From contig NZ_CP032416.1 of NCBI RefSeq assembly GCF_003600355.1, forward strand, positions 2,066,183 through 2,130,182: DNA of 64,000 nucleotides, written 5' to 3'. Each line of letters begins with the position of its first letter. Position 1 is the stretch's first letter. This DNA comes from Clostridium fermenticellae (GTDB taxonomy: Bacteria > Bacillota > Clostridia > Clostridiales > Clostridiaceae). The position numbers and the translations under genes were made by a program. The notes beneath the pieces are model-generated. The model searched no databases. It saw only the letters and a list, made by a program, of their open reading frames with translations, and was not told the origin of the DNA. Below, one piece after another: positions 27,572-38,700 of this stretch.

Positions 27572-28204
27572 TTATTTTGAAAGTATAGTGCATACTTTTT
27601 CGTAAATCATATCTGCCTTTGCTGTTCCTTCTTTAACAAGCAAATTGACTTTTCTTTTTATCTTAGAAGTATAATCACTATCCTTAATTGAATTTATATT
27701 TATAATTACACTTAAATGAGCACCCAATAATGCCGATCTTAGTGATTGAACTCCGACCCCAATATCACTTACAATCATCTTAGAACAATGATCTACAAAG
27801 TATTCATGTACTTCGAGAGCCTCCAAGCATTTTTCCATTATTTCAATTGGCGCTGTGCATGCATTTTTCAAGCATTTCTGCATGACATTTTCCCTAAATT
27901 TCTTTTCTTCCTCAGTTAATTTTGGAAGCCCAAATGCCTTTATAAAAGGTAAAAAATTTTCTGCATCCTTATCCATAAGCTCTAAAAATTGAGTTTGTAT
28001 TGCTCGGGATTTATTAAGCATATATTCAATTTCATCTCTATATTCTGTGAACTTCTTGTTGCAAATTGTAAGATTTGCAACCATACCTGAAAGAGCTGTT
28101 CCGACTGACCCAAGAAGCGCTGAAGCTCCACCGCCTCCTGGTGTAGGCGATTTTGAGGATAATTTTTCTATAAACTCACAAAATGTATTTTCTGCTAATT
28201 TCAA
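27572..28204 (-). CDS. fchA: methenyl-THF cyclohydrolase (formimino-THF cyclodeaminase family)
   Basis: 210 residues with the family signature LSSKSPTPGGGGASALLGSV followed by ALSGMVANLT, and a helical C-terminal part. In clostridia FchA converts methenyl-THF and formyl-THF. It lies between fhs (21 bases upstream) and folD (29 bases downstream). Having both FchA and bifunctional FolD is common in acetogens. Confidence 0.92.
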   Translation of the reverse strand: MKLAENTFCEFIEKLSSKSPTPGGGGASALLGSVGTALSGMVANLTICNKKFTEYRDEIEYMLNKSRAIQTQFLELMDKDAENFLPFIKAFGLPKLTEEEKKFRENVMQKCLKNACTAPIEIMEKCLEALEVHEYFVDHCSKMIVSDIGVGVQSLRSALLGAHLSVIININSIKDSDYTSKIKRKVNLLVKEGTAKADMIYEKVCTILSK

Positions 28205-28225
28205 AGTGCAGTCCCCCTCATAATA

Positions 28226-29902
28226 TTAAAATAGCCCACTTATAACTCCATTTTCATCGACATCTATTTTTTCAGCAGCTGGTGTCTTTGAAAGTCCCGG
28301 CATTTTCATTATAGAACCAGTTATTGCTACTACAAATCCTGCTCCCGCTGAAATAGTCACTTGATTCACAGTTATAGTAAATCCAGTAGGTCTCCCTAAG
28401 ATATTCTTATCATCAGTGAGAGAATACTGTGTTTTTGCTATGCATACTGGTGTATTTCCAAATCCTAACCTTTCAAGTTCATCTATCTCCTTACCGGCCT
28501 TAGTTGTAAATATTACATCATCAGCACCGTATATTTTTTGAGCTATAGTCCTTATTTTCTCTCTGATAGGAAGTTTTTCGTCATAGGCATATTCAAAATT
28601 ATTTTCTTCCTCTTCTATTAGTCTTAAAATCTCTTTTGCAACCTCTATACCACCTTTTCCGCCTTCTGCCCATACATTAGAAATCCTGACATTAACTCCT
28701 AATTCATTGCATTTTTTTTGCATTAATTCAATTTCTTTATCAGTATCAGTTGGAAACTTATTTATAGCAACTACAACAGGAAGCTTAAATACTTTAGTTA
28801 TATTCTCAACATGCTTTAGTAAATTTGGGAGTCCTTTTTCAAGTGCATCCAGATTCTCAACATTTAATTCATTCTTTTTAATTCCGCCATTGTATTTAAG
28901 TGCTCTAACTGTTGCTACTATGATTACTGCATCTGGTTTGAGTTTTGACATTCTGCATTTTATATCAAGAAACTTTTCCGCTCCAAGATCAGCACCAAAT
29001 CCGGCTTCAGTAACTACATAATCACCAAAGTGCTTAGCCATTCTAGTTGCCATAAGCGAATTACATCCATGTGCTATATTTGCAAATGGACCACCATGAA
29101 CAAATGCTGGCGTTCCTTCTAGAGTCTGAACCAAATTAGGTTTTAAAGCATCCTTTAAAATGGCCGCCATTGCACCTTCAGCCTTTAAATCATGTGCGGT
29201 TACCGGTTCACCATTTCTAGTATACCCTATTACTATTTTTGCAAGTCTTTCTTTTAAATCATTTATATCTGAGGACAGGCAAAATATAGCCATTATTTCA
29301 GATGCAACAGTTATATCAAATCCATCTTCTCTTGGCATGCCATTTGCCTTTCCGCCAAGCCCATCCGTTACAAACCTAAGCTGTCTGTCGTTCATATCAA
29401 CGCATCTTCTCCAGGTTATCCTTCTTGGATCTATGTTCAGACTATTGCCTTGATAAATATGGTTATCTATCATTGCCGCAAGTAAATTATTTGCAGCACC
29501 TATTGCATGTATATCACCAGTAAAATGAAGATTTATATCTTCCATCGGAACTACTTGTGAATATCCGCCTCCTGCTGCTCCTCCTTTTATACCAAAAACA
29601 GGTCCCATAGATGGCTCTCTTAAAGCAACCACTACCGATTTACCAAGCCTTGATAATGCATCAGCCACACCTATTGATGTGGTTGTTTTTCCTTCTCCTG
29701 CTGGTGTTGGATTAATTGCAGTACACAATATCAATTTTCCATCTTTTCCTTTATTTTTCTTTAATAGATTATAATCCACTTTAGCTTTATATTTTCCATA
29801 AAGTTCAATGTCATCTTCAGATATTCCGAGTTTTGAAGCAATATCTTTTATAGGTCTCATTTCACATTCTTGAGCTATTTCTATATCTGATTTAAATTTC
29901 AT
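28226..29902 (-). CDS. fhs: formate-tetrahydrofolate ligase
   Basis: 558 residues, as in other clostridial Fhs. The P-loop region [20 protein letters not shown], the folate region [20 protein letters not shown], and [13 protein letters not shown] are all present. It joins formate to tetrahydrofolate at the cost of ATP. It is the first gene of a three-gene operon; AGAGGAGG precedes ATG 29902. Confidence 0.97.
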   Translation of the reverse strand: MKFKSDIEIAQECEMRPIKDIASKLGISEDDIELYGKYKAKVDYNLLKKNKGKDGKLILCTAINPTPAGEGKTTTSIGVADALSRLGKSVVVALREPSMGPVFGIKGGAAGGGYSQVVPMEDINLHFTGDIHAIGAANNLLAAMIDNHIYQGNSLNIDPRRITWRRCVDMNDRQLRFVTDGLGGKANGMPREDGFDITVASEIMAIFCLSSDINDLKERLAKIVIGYTRNGEPVTAHDLKAEGAMAAILKDALKPNLVQTLEGTPAFVHGGPFANIAHGCNSLMATRMAKHFGDYVVTEAGFGADLGAEKFLDIKCRMSKLKPDAVIIVATVRALKYNGGIKKNELNVENLDALEKGLPNLLKHVENITKVFKLPVVVAINKFPTDTDKEIELMQKKCNELGVNVRISNVWAEGGKGGIEVAKEILRLIEEEENNFEYAYDEKLPIREKIRTIAQKIYGADDVIFTTKAGKEIDELERLGFGNTPVCIAKTQYSLTDDKNILGRPTGFTITVNQVTISAGAGFVVAITGSIMKMPGLSKTPAAEKIDVDENGVISGLF

Positions 29903-30231
29903 ATCACTACCTCCTCTATAGTTAAATAGTCATAATAAATTTTATTTACACCTATTGTTCATAGTGCCAAAATTTTTCTTTAATAAATGTATAATTCAAG
30001 AATTATTATAACATTTTAAATATAAATTTAGTAGTTCTCAACATATTTTATATATAATTAAAATATCTATTCGTCAAAAAATTATTATTTTTTCATATAA
30101 TTGAAAAATTTTTTTATTTTTTAGAAGGATTTTTAAAATAAATGAAGAATAAGTGATATAATAAAATAAATCTTCAATATAATGAATATTATTTTAAAAA
30201 TTTATTTCAAAAAAATGAAAGGGTGATAAAA
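29903..30231. other. divergent intergenic region
   Basis: A very AT-rich spacer between divergent fhs and permease genes. It must hold both promoters; a TATAAT lies near 30156 for the permease, but I see no convincing -35 or structured leader. Confidence 0.4.
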
Positions 30232-31737
30232 ATGTCAGAAAATATTAAAAGCAAAAAAAAATTAACACTAATACCACTATCGCTTATGGTTTTAACTTCC
30301 GTTTTTATGTTTCCAAATGTTCCACGAGCATTTTTATTAATGGGTTATGCCGCAATTCCATGGTATATACTTGCCGCAATCACTTTTCTAATTCCTTTTG
30401 CCTTCATGGTTGGAGAATATGGAGCAGCATTTAAAAAAGAAAAAGGCGGAATATATTCATGGATGAAAAAAATTGTAGGTCCAAAATATGCATTTATCAC
30501 AATATTCATGTGGTATATAGGTTGGCTTGTATGGATAATACTAACATGTAATTCAATATGGATTCATTTTTCTACTATAATATTTGGTACAGATACAACA
30601 TCAGGTTGGTCAATACTGGGTATGAATTCGACACATACATTAGGATTACTGTCTATAATATTCGCAATACTTTTAACCTTAATATCAACTAAAGGACTAG
30701 ATAAAATAATCAAAATAACATCCGTTGGTGGAATTTCCGTTGGATTTATAAATCTAGTGGCATATATAGGTGCAATAATAATATTTATAGCAGGCAAAGG
30801 TCATATGGATCAACCTCTTAATATGAACACACTGTTACATTCACCAAATCCAGCATATGGATCTGCTGTATCAATACTATCCTTCATATCATTTGCAATA
30901 CTGGCATATGCTGGTATTGAGGTTGTAGCAGGTGTAGTTGATGACACTGAAAACTCTGAAAAAACCTTCCCAAAGGGCGTTTTAATGGGTTCTATAATCA
31001 TAGCTGTTGGATATATCCTTGGTATATTTGCATGTGGTATATTTACTAACTGGCAGGGTGTATTATCCGGCAAAGATATAAACATGGTAAATGTAACAAT
31101 AATAATGATGAATAATATGGGATACCAACTTGCTACAGCTATTGGCTTAAGCCATACGACTGCATTAGTCTTTAGTTCATGGATAGGAAGACTCGTTGGA
31201 CTGTCAATGTTTTTGACATACTTCGGAGCACTTATTTCTTATTCATATTCTCCATTGAAACAACTTATAGAAGGTACTCCTAAAGAACTTTGGCCAGGAA
31301 AATTATCCGAAATAAAAGATGGTCTTCCTAAAAATGCTATGTGGGTTCAATGTATCTTAATAGTGTTCTTTATGTTAATAGTAAGTTTAGGTGGGCAAGG
31401 CGCTAGTAAATTTTTTGATAAATTAGTTCTTATGACAAATGTTGCAACGACACTTCCTTATATATTTATGTCAAGTGTATTCTATAAATTTAAAAAGAAT
31501 ACCAGCATTGAAAAACCTTTTGTAATATATAAAAGTCATACAAGTTCATTAATATGGACTATATTAGTCACCTTTACAGTTGTATTTGCAAATGTAACTG
31601 TAATAATAAAACCTGCTCTAACCGGTGACATAGTATCATCTATATGGATGATTGCAGGACCACTTATATTTTCAATAATCTCAATTCTCATGTACGCAAG
31701 ATATGAAAAAATTATAAGTACACAAAAACATATATAA
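30232..31737 (+). CDS. APC-family amino-acid permease/antiporter
   Basis: 501 residues from ATG 30232 (GGGTGAT lies just upstream; a GTG at 30223 overlaps that site). About 12-13 membrane segments are seen, with the APC hallmark near TM1 (VFMFPNVPRAFLLMGYAAIP) and TM6 (FISFAILAYAGIEVVAGVVD). It resembles the glutamate:GABA-antiporter branch, but the substrate is undetermined. A cupin regulator follows on the same strand after a terminator. Confidence 0.88.
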   Translation: MSENIKSKKKLTLIPLSLMVLTSVFMFPNVPRAFLLMGYAAIPWYILAAITFLIPFAFMVGEYGAAFKKEKGGIYSWMKKIVGPKYAFITIFMWYIGWLVWIILTCNSIWIHFSTIIFGTDTTSGWSILGMNSTHTLGLLSIIFAILLTLISTKGLDKIIKITSVGGISVGFINLVAYIGAIIIFIAGKGHMDQPLNMNTLLHSPNPAYGSAVSILSFISFAILAYAGIEVVAGVVDDTENSEKTFPKGVLMGSIIIAVGYILGIFACGIFTNWQGVLSGKDINMVNVTIIMMNNMGYQLATAIGLSHTTALVFSSWIGRLVGLSMFLTYFGALISYSYSPLKQLIEGTPKELWPGKLSEIKDGLPKNAMWVQCILIVFFMLIVSLGGQGASKFFDKLVLMTNVATTLPYIFMSSVFYKFKKNTSIEKPFVIYKSHTSSLIWTILVTFTVVFANVTVIIKPALTGDIVSSIWMIAGPLIFSIISILMYARYEKIISTQKHI

Positions 31738-31747
31738 AGTAAATTTT

Positions 31748-31790
31748 AAAGCCATCTAAAGTAGATTATATTTAGATGGCTTTAAATTTA
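31748..31790 (+). terminator. terminator after the APC permease
   Basis: Stem AAAGCCATCTAAA / TTTAGATGGCTTT followed by AAATTTATT, about 12 bases after the permease stop; the T-run is modest. Confidence 0.7.
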
Positions 31791-31975
31791 TTAAAAAGTT
31801 TTTACAAGTCGAGCGCTGTATATATTTACTTAAACATAAGTTAAACTGCAAACTAAGAACAATATAATTAATCAATTGGCACAAATTAATGTTTAATTTT
31901 AGCGGATTATGTAGTATTATTTTATTGTACTCATAATTAATTATAGTTAAATAACATATTTAGAGTGGTGATACT

Positions 31976-32515
31976 ATGCAATTAGGTGGAAAAATCAGAC
32001 AACTGAGAAAACAACAGAAAATTAGTATTGAACAATTAGCAAAGACATGTAATTTAAGTACAGGTCTTATAAGCCAAATGGAAAGAGGGATAAACATTCC
32101 ATCTGTAATATCTTTATGGAAAGTAGCAAAAGCCCTTAATGTACCAATGAATTATTTTTTCGACGACTATAAAGATGACCTTCCAATTATACGAAAAAGT
32201 GAAAGAAAAAAAATAATAATTCCAAATTCAAATGTCACATATGAATTATTAAGTCCAAATTTAAATAAAAAAATGGAGCTATTATTAATAAAACTTGAAC
32301 CCGGTAAATGCAGTTCAGATGATCTTATAAGCCATGAGGGTGAAGAATGTGGTTATATGATTCAGGGAACTATAAAAATAAAATATGGAAACAAAGAATA
32401 TATACTCAATGAGGGAGATAGCATATATTATGACAGCACAGTTGCACACAGATTTGTAAATATTGGAGAAGTCGAAGCAATATCAATATGGACAATGACC
32501 CCACCAAGTTTTTAA
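31976..32515 (+). CDS. XRE-family regulator with cupin domain
   Basis: 179 residues: an N-terminal helix-turn-helix (KIRQLRKQQKISIEQLAKTC, LSTGLISQMERG) and a C-terminal cupin domain (residues about 105-175, with HEGEECGYMIQG, LNEGDSIYYDSTVAHRF). This architecture is common for regulators of polyamine, amino-acid or sugar metabolism that bind a small ligand in the cupin barrel. It is probably linked to the upstream permease, though separated by a terminator. Confidence 0.9.
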   Translation: MQLGGKIRQLRKQQKISIEQLAKTCNLSTGLISQMERGINIPSVISLWKVAKALNVPMNYFFDDYKDDLPIIRKSERKKIIIPNSNVTYELLSPNLNKKMELLLIKLEPGKCSSDDLISHEGEECGYMIQGTIKIKYGNKEYILNEGDSIYYDSTVAHRFVNIGEVEAISIWTMTPPSF

Positions 32516-32567
32516 TTGAATTTATTTTATATACAATTGATTTAATTACAAAAAATATTTAAAAGGC

Positions 32568-32596
32568 TTGACATACAAATTTTCCTGTCATATAAT
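32568..32596 (+). promoter_or_regulatory. promoter of tRNA-Trp
   Basis: Perfect consensus TTGACA (32568-32573), 17-base spacer, TATAAT (32591-32596), about 48 bases before the tRNA. Confidence 0.9.
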
Positions 32597-32644
32597 AGTC
32601 ATTGTCAGTAACCGGCTAAGTAGTATGTGTTAATGATATTATAT

Positions 32645-32720
32645 AGGGGTATAGCTCAATTGGTAGAGTAGCGGTCTCCAAAACCGTTGGTTGTAGGTTC
32701 GAGACCTACTACCCCTGCCA
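32645..32720 (+). tRNA. tRNA-Trp (CCA)
   Basis: A complete cloverleaf of 76 bases with encoded 3' CCA: acceptor AGGGGTA / TACCCCT, D-loop AGCTCAATTGGTAGAGT, anticodon loop CTCCAAA (anticodon CCA), T-loop GGTTCGAGACC. Its 3' part is the attachment site of the downstream element. A hairpin terminator follows at 32729-32760. Confidence 0.97.
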
Positions 32721-32760
32721 GATATCAATGCTTTCACGATTTCGTGAAAGCATTTTTTAT
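32688..32760. repeat. attachment-site direct repeat, left copy (att)
   Basis: 73 bases identical to 63494-63566: the 3' end of tRNA-Trp from the anticodon-stem side, CCA, and the tRNA terminator hairpin ATGCTTTCACG / CGTGAAAGCAT. The pair marks the ends of the integrated element. Confidence 0.95.
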
Positions 32761-32767
32761 ATGAAAT

Positions 32768-33006
32768 AACACAACTGTAACACAACCCAGAAAAAAATAT
32801 ATAAACACAAATAAAAAAAGTGCCCTAAAACTATAGGGCAAATAAATGATTAATTCTATCAACTACGGTGTAATAGAATGGCCATTATATTAAAATTATA
32901 CAAGTTTATAAACCTTTATATATCAACAGTCTCCAGATATAGCTTGTCCTTCTAATAAACCTAAATGCATTACTTTTCTCCCCCGGTTGTGTTAGGGTTG
33001 TGTTAC
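32768..33006. promoter_or_regulatory. candidate integrase arm-type sites
   Basis: AACACAAC occurs twice, 11 bases apart (32768, 32779), and its complement GTTGTGTT twice, again 11 bases apart (32986, 32997). The extended 12-mer GTAACACAACCC (32777-32788) is exactly inverted at 32995-33006. Paired helical-turn-spaced sites next to an attachment site resemble recombinase or excisionase arm sites. The rest of 32761-33353 has a small terminator-like hairpin (GCCCTAAAACTATAGGGC near 32823) and no gene. Confidence 0.5.
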
Positions 33007-33353
33007 AGATTTGAGTATAAATCTGTATAATTTTCTGAAATATAGTTACATAATTCATTCCACTATATGGGATTACATATAAGATAATTGGATAAGTTTT
33101 TCTGCTTCATCTCTGAAATATTTTTTTAACTTACCTATATTTTTCATAATGTGCTCACTTCTCACATCTTATAGAATCACTCCACACCCAGATAAAAAAC
33201 TTGACTATATCTTCATAAATTATTTAGATTACGACATAAAAATACCATAAAATTCAATTACATGAATAATACGGTATTGGATAACTCATTTGATTATGCT
33301 TTATAACATTTTTATATAATATTTATTTTAGTTATGATAAATTTGTTTTAATC

Positions 33354-34571
33354 TTAATAATCATTGTAATCCTCAGCATAGCTCCTCATTTCTTGTTCTA
33401 TTTCAGCTTCTATATCTCTAATATTTGCTAACATACCATCTACACAATCTAAAAATGTAAATAGCTCATCAAAACATAATCTGATATTTTTTATATCATA
33501 TTTAGCTTCTTTTTTAAAATGAATTACTAAGTTTTTATCTACTGGATATCTAAACTTGTCTGAACTCATATCTATTTTATGTAACTGATTTACATAAATT
33601 TCAACATCCTCCATTGTTGTGTCATCTTTAGGGGCATTTGAATTTCTATCAATTTCATTTTTAATTGAGTTCCACACTTTTAAGATACTGTACTTTTTTC
33701 TTCGAATGATTCCAAATGCTTTATCATAGCTAAGTTTACAATCCTCGAATAAAATACGTTTTAAAGAAAGCTCAATTCCATTTCTATATAAATAACACAT
33801 AGGCAAAAACAATTCATCTTTTAGAGAATCATTTTCAGATATACTCTTACCTAAATAGTCTGCAGCCTCCATATAACCTTTGATATAAGGATAAAAGTCA
33901 CAACTACTAGATTTCCATCCAATCACACTCTGTTCGTAGTAATCCCCTCCTGATAAAAGCAATATTGGAGCATATCCTTGATATACAGATTTTATACTAT
34001 TATTTAAAATATCATATAAGATTGAATAAGCAGTATTCATGTTCTTTTTTAATGCTCTCAAATTAACATGCGTCTGCTTGGTAAAAAAAGCTGCCATTTT
34101 ATTACTAAATGGATATCTAAACATATCAGATTGACTATCGACATCCGAAATATCAGACAAATAATCATCTAACCATCTTATTTCTTCTCTACTCGTATCT
34201 AAACTATTTTCCATTGCTTGACTTGTTATAACATCAAAAATCCTCTTCAAATTATGTCCAGTAGTTTTAACAAAAGTTATTTTATCATTCTTATCAATTA
34301 TATATTTAAAAGCTATAGATTTTAATAATAGTTCTAGGCTATGTCTATATAAAAAAACAATAGGGAAGAACCAACTATCATTTTTGCCATTATTTCTAGA
34401 TGACATAGTATCATCTATTAATTGGTTAGCAACTAAATTAAATTTAAAGGAATATAAATAAAATTCTTGTTGTAAATCATCAGTATTCTTTAGCCTTACA
34501 ATACACGTGCTAGTTTCTGTAATGGCTTCAAAATCAGCACTGCTCCTTATCCATTTTAATTCATATCTCAT
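33354..34571 (-). CDS. HEPN-like protein with internal duplication
   Basis: 405 residues from ATG 34571, chosen because GAGGAGG lies 8 bases upstream. Two related halves are visible: FLYRHSLELLLKSIAFKYI ... GHNLKRIF ... SDMFRYPF in the first, and YLYRNGIELSLKRILF ... SDKFRYPV in the second. The Y-R-x-x-x-E-L-x-L-K helix and GHNL motif recall HEPN-type helical bundles common in abortive-infection and toxin systems, but no clear RNxxxH is seen. It stands alone on the minus strand at the left edge of the island. Function unknown; a defence role is inferred from context. Confidence 0.6.
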   Translation of the reverse strand: MRYELKWIRSSADFEAITETSTCIVRLKNTDDLQQEFYLYSFKFNLVANQLIDDTMSSRNNGKNDSWFFPIVFLYRHSLELLLKSIAFKYIIDKNDKITFVKTTGHNLKRIFDVITSQAMENSLDTSREEIRWLDDYLSDISDVDSQSDMFRYPFSNKMAAFFTKQTHVNLRALKKNMNTAYSILYDILNNSIKSVYQGYAPILLLSGGDYYEQSVIGWKSSSCDFYPYIKGYMEAADYLGKSISENDSLKDELFLPMCYLYRNGIELSLKRILFEDCKLSYDKAFGIIRRKKYSILKVWNSIKNEIDRNSNAPKDDTTMEDVEIYVNQLHKIDMSSDKFRYPVDKNLVIHFKKEAKYDIKNIRLCFDELFTFLDCVDGMLANIRDIEAEIEQEMRSYAEDYNDY

Positions 34572-35796
34572 AATTATCCTCCTCAATGCTTAAATATTTT
34601 TTAACTACTTTGTTAATTCTAGTTTTTATTTATCTCTACTTAATATAAAAATTATATTACTTTTTTTATTTTTCATAATAGCATTAAGGGATTCTAGGCG
34701 TTCTATTGAAGCTATGTCTATTTTTTATACCGTATTGTTCAATTTTCAAAAAACATCGTTCGTATTTTCATTTTCAACAATTGAGTTGTGTCGCTTATTT
34801 TTAATATTGTTTAATCAATTTTTAGATAAGTATTACCTTCCAGAAACTGAAGCACTGGCCAAGCTTTAACTCTTCGCACACTCAGACAAAAAGCTTGACC
34901 AGTGTCTTTAACTTTTATGGGATGCTCCGCCCCAATCCCAGGAGGCAATGCTCTATGGTCTTATAATAGGCTTGGATTCCCTCGCAAGGAAGCTTTGGAC
35001 AAGCACTTTCTTTTTGACTTAATTAACGTATCAATAATCACTTAAAGTAAAACATCTGTTATATACAAAACTTAACCCTGCAGCGTTCAAAACAAAGGCT
35101 AGTCCAAAGGCAAATTACATAAATTCCTTTGCACAATGCTTTAAATAAATACCGCTTCTACATGTTTATAAAATGAATTTTTATATTTTCACAAAATAAA
35201 AATACCATAAACATATATCTATAAATTTAAAATATAATGCTATAACTTTTCCCTTATCACTAATAAGAATTGTTATATATATAAAAGTTACTGTAGACAC
35301 ACTTCTAATTGCACTTATGTGTTCTTGAAATAATAAACCGCTGTATATTTTCTTCAAGCACCAGCACTTTTTTAGTCCTCGTCAGCCTTATGATAGTTAG
35401 ATTCCTGCAAAAAAAATAAATGGAAGGCTTCCTGCGGATAAAGTGCTTCCTTAATAACTCATAAAAAGTTCCTATTTAAACTGTACTTCCGATGTATTCC
35501 TATAGGGTCTTCCCTTTACGCACAAAGTATTTATTTAAATTGAATTTTTCACACACGGTTGGCGCCTTTGACAAGCCCAGGGCTAGTCCACCTTATACAT
35601 GCCCTTTGCAGGGCAGGCATAAGGACGGCTTGGGTATATAAATTAATTCATTTATCTAAAGTCTCTTTTTTAACAATTTCAAACATATAAAAATAAATAT
35701 TTCCTATTTTCTTTAGATAATTTATTAACATTATCTAATATATATGAGTAGTTATAAATATGCCAAATGTATATAGCAGTTACAAAACTTATAGTA
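34572..35796. repeat. non-coding repeat-rich region left of the YobI-like gene
   Basis: No convincing gene. 34857-34999 is the inverted counterpart of 40248-40390. Further structured pieces include AAGGCTAGTCC near 35086, GGGCTAGTCC near 35583 and a hairpin CCTTATACATGCCC...GGGCAGGCATAAGG (35592-35626). Shared GGACTAGC/GCTAGTCC cores link it to the region on the other side of the YobI-like gene. Confidence 0.6.
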
Positions 35797-38700
35797 TCAA
35801 AGTACAGATGTTTCTAAATTGCTTTTCAATTTTCTATGACTAACTTTAAATGCTCCATCTTTTTCATAAAAATCTGAAATCCAATTCTTACTTTTAAACT
35901 CGTCCAATAACTTTTTATTTATTTCAGTAATTTCAAATTTAGGCCTGCCTGTAGTAAATATCTTCTCATACTCTTTAGAACCGATAATTTTAATATATCT
36001 CTCACACTCTGATTTTGAAAACTTATTTATATTAGCTGTTAAAAGAATAAGTTTATCTTCAGTTGATATATCTTCCACTGAAATTAAAAATTCAAATAAA
36101 TTATTTGATAACTCAACATCATTTCCAACAATAGTATCTATGTACTTCTTAGATAACTCTCTCAAAACTTCTTTTATCATGTCACTTTGATTTTCATAAT
36201 TATCTATTAGAGGTAATAATTCTGATGTATCAAAATTATGCTGTAATATATATTCTTTTACATTATCTGAATAATTTTTAGATATAATCGATATAGGTTC
36301 CTCAGTATGTGAAATTAAATTAGTTTTAAAACTATTATCTATACTTAAATCTAAAATACAAAGTAATTCATCATTAGAAATAGGCTCTTTTTCGATTACA
36401 TCTTTTATATACTCAGAAATGTTGTACTCTATAAAATATATAAATTGAGATTGATAAGTGGTACGCATAAATCTAACATTTTCAGCAGTCATTTTAATGG
36501 TTCCTAATTCTATTAAAATTCTTATTTTTTGCTCTTGTATTTCTTGAACATTAAAATTATCATACGTATACCCTAATTCATCAATAATATTTCTATACTT
36601 ATCATCAATAAGACTGTTACAAATAATTACATCATCAAACAATGATGATGCTGATTTTTCGCCAAACTTTGAGTCAATTTCATTTAATGACAACTTAAGT
36701 TCTCTATTACTACCATTAATAAAATTAATCAGAATATCATTTAATCCCTTACTACTTTTGAAATAGTACTGTAAAATATTAATTTCAGAATACTTTATCA
36801 ATCCTTTTTGTAAAAATAAATCCCAGAAGTTTATATCTTTAATATCCTGTAGTAATTCTAACTGTGTTTGCAAAAACTCTACATATTTTGCTCTCTTAGG
36901 AATTTCAATATTCTTATTATTTATAAGTTCTCGTACCGCTTTTGGAATGTCCGTTATAGTATCACCACAATTTTCAAGTATTATTGTCATGTACTGGTCA
37001 ACATTTTCATTTACATATTCAAATAATTTTGATTCTGGATCTCCTACAATAAGTGAATAATTTTTATATTGAATATCATCTTTATTTTGAATATTAAAAA
37101 TATGCTCCAACATCAACGAGATATTTTCAAAGGTAAATTGATACAACTTGTGCTGATAAATAGCTTCAAATAAATCCTTATCTGATTCTTCATAATCTAT
37201 ACATTTAAACTTAATGTTTAATCTTGAGAACTCATCTATAAGTTTTTCGACTTTAGGAGTTTTAATTTTCAAAAATTTTGGATCAGAAGCTATAGTTTTA
37301 GATAGAAAATTATCATTGTTGATATTATCTACAATTTCATTGTCACAATAATAGAGCGTTATCAAAATATATTCTTTTTTCTGCTCATAAGAAAATTCAT
37401 TCCGATTTATGATTTCAGATAAAAAAGACGTCCAATATCTATTTATTGAATCCACGTATAAAATTAAACTAGGTGCATTACTAAAGTACTCTTGCATAAA
37501 CATAAAATATTTTTCTTTTTTTAATTGTTCAATAAAAATAATCAAATATTTGCTATTATCATTTTGCAGATCTAATATATAAGCAAACAAAGAAAAATTT
37601 AAAGTTTCTATTTCCTGAAAATCTACTTCTCTCAATCTTGAAAGTACCAATTTAGGATTATTGATTTTATATGTCCATTCTTTTGCTTTCTTATCAGTGA
37701 TACTACGTAAAAATTTTTTATCATTTGTTGTAAGGCTATTAGGATAAAAATAAGTCATATAATCTTCATAAGTTTCATCAATATAACCATTCCATATTAG
37801 ATACTTTATCAAATCAAAATACTGACTCGATTTCATTTCTTTAAAATAATTTTTTTCTCCAAGAAAATTTTTATAACAAACATTAAAAACTGTATAAACA
37901 TTTTCTCTTGTAATAAGTTCTCTAATTTTTTTATTATTTAATTCTGATTTTTTTTACTCTAACTCTGTAATTTGTTTTGTTAAATCATCAACCTTATTGT
38001 TTCTAATCATATCAACTATTTCTTTTCGTTTAATATATTCGGGATTACTAGTATCTAAAACGCCATAATAATTTTTTTTAGTATAAATGAGATTTAATTC
38101 ATCAACATTTTTCAAATGTTCCTTTTTACATAAATCATTTTTTTCTTTAAGTGCTTGAGTTTTCGTATCAATGCTATTAATATTATCTTTAATAATTTCT
38201 TTCTGACTATTAAACAATGTAGATACAAATCCAACATTTATCTGAGTATCACTAAAATCACGAGGAAATATATTTTTATAAGCAATAATTGCAAGAAGTT
38301 TATTATAATCTTGCTCTGTTGTCCCAATTCTGTTATAATACACCATAAATTCATTATATATATTTTTTAAAATTCTCATATCATCAATATATAGCGAAAC
38401 TCCTTGTAAAAAATGCTTATCAAACTTTTCAAGAACTCCACCATTTTCAAAATGGGAAATAAACTGGTCATAAGAGTTTGAACTATCTATTACAGGTACA
38501 ACTGGTATAATAAAATCAAAAAATTTAGTTCGATCTTTAGATACAAAAATATCATCTCTAATCAAGTAAAAAAAACGTAATGGATTTTCATCTTCCTTTG
38601 TACGGTTTAAGTTTATGAGACCATTTATCTCTCGTAAACGCTGAAAAACTTGATTTATATTATATCTATCCATATCTTCAAATACAATAACATCAGCATT

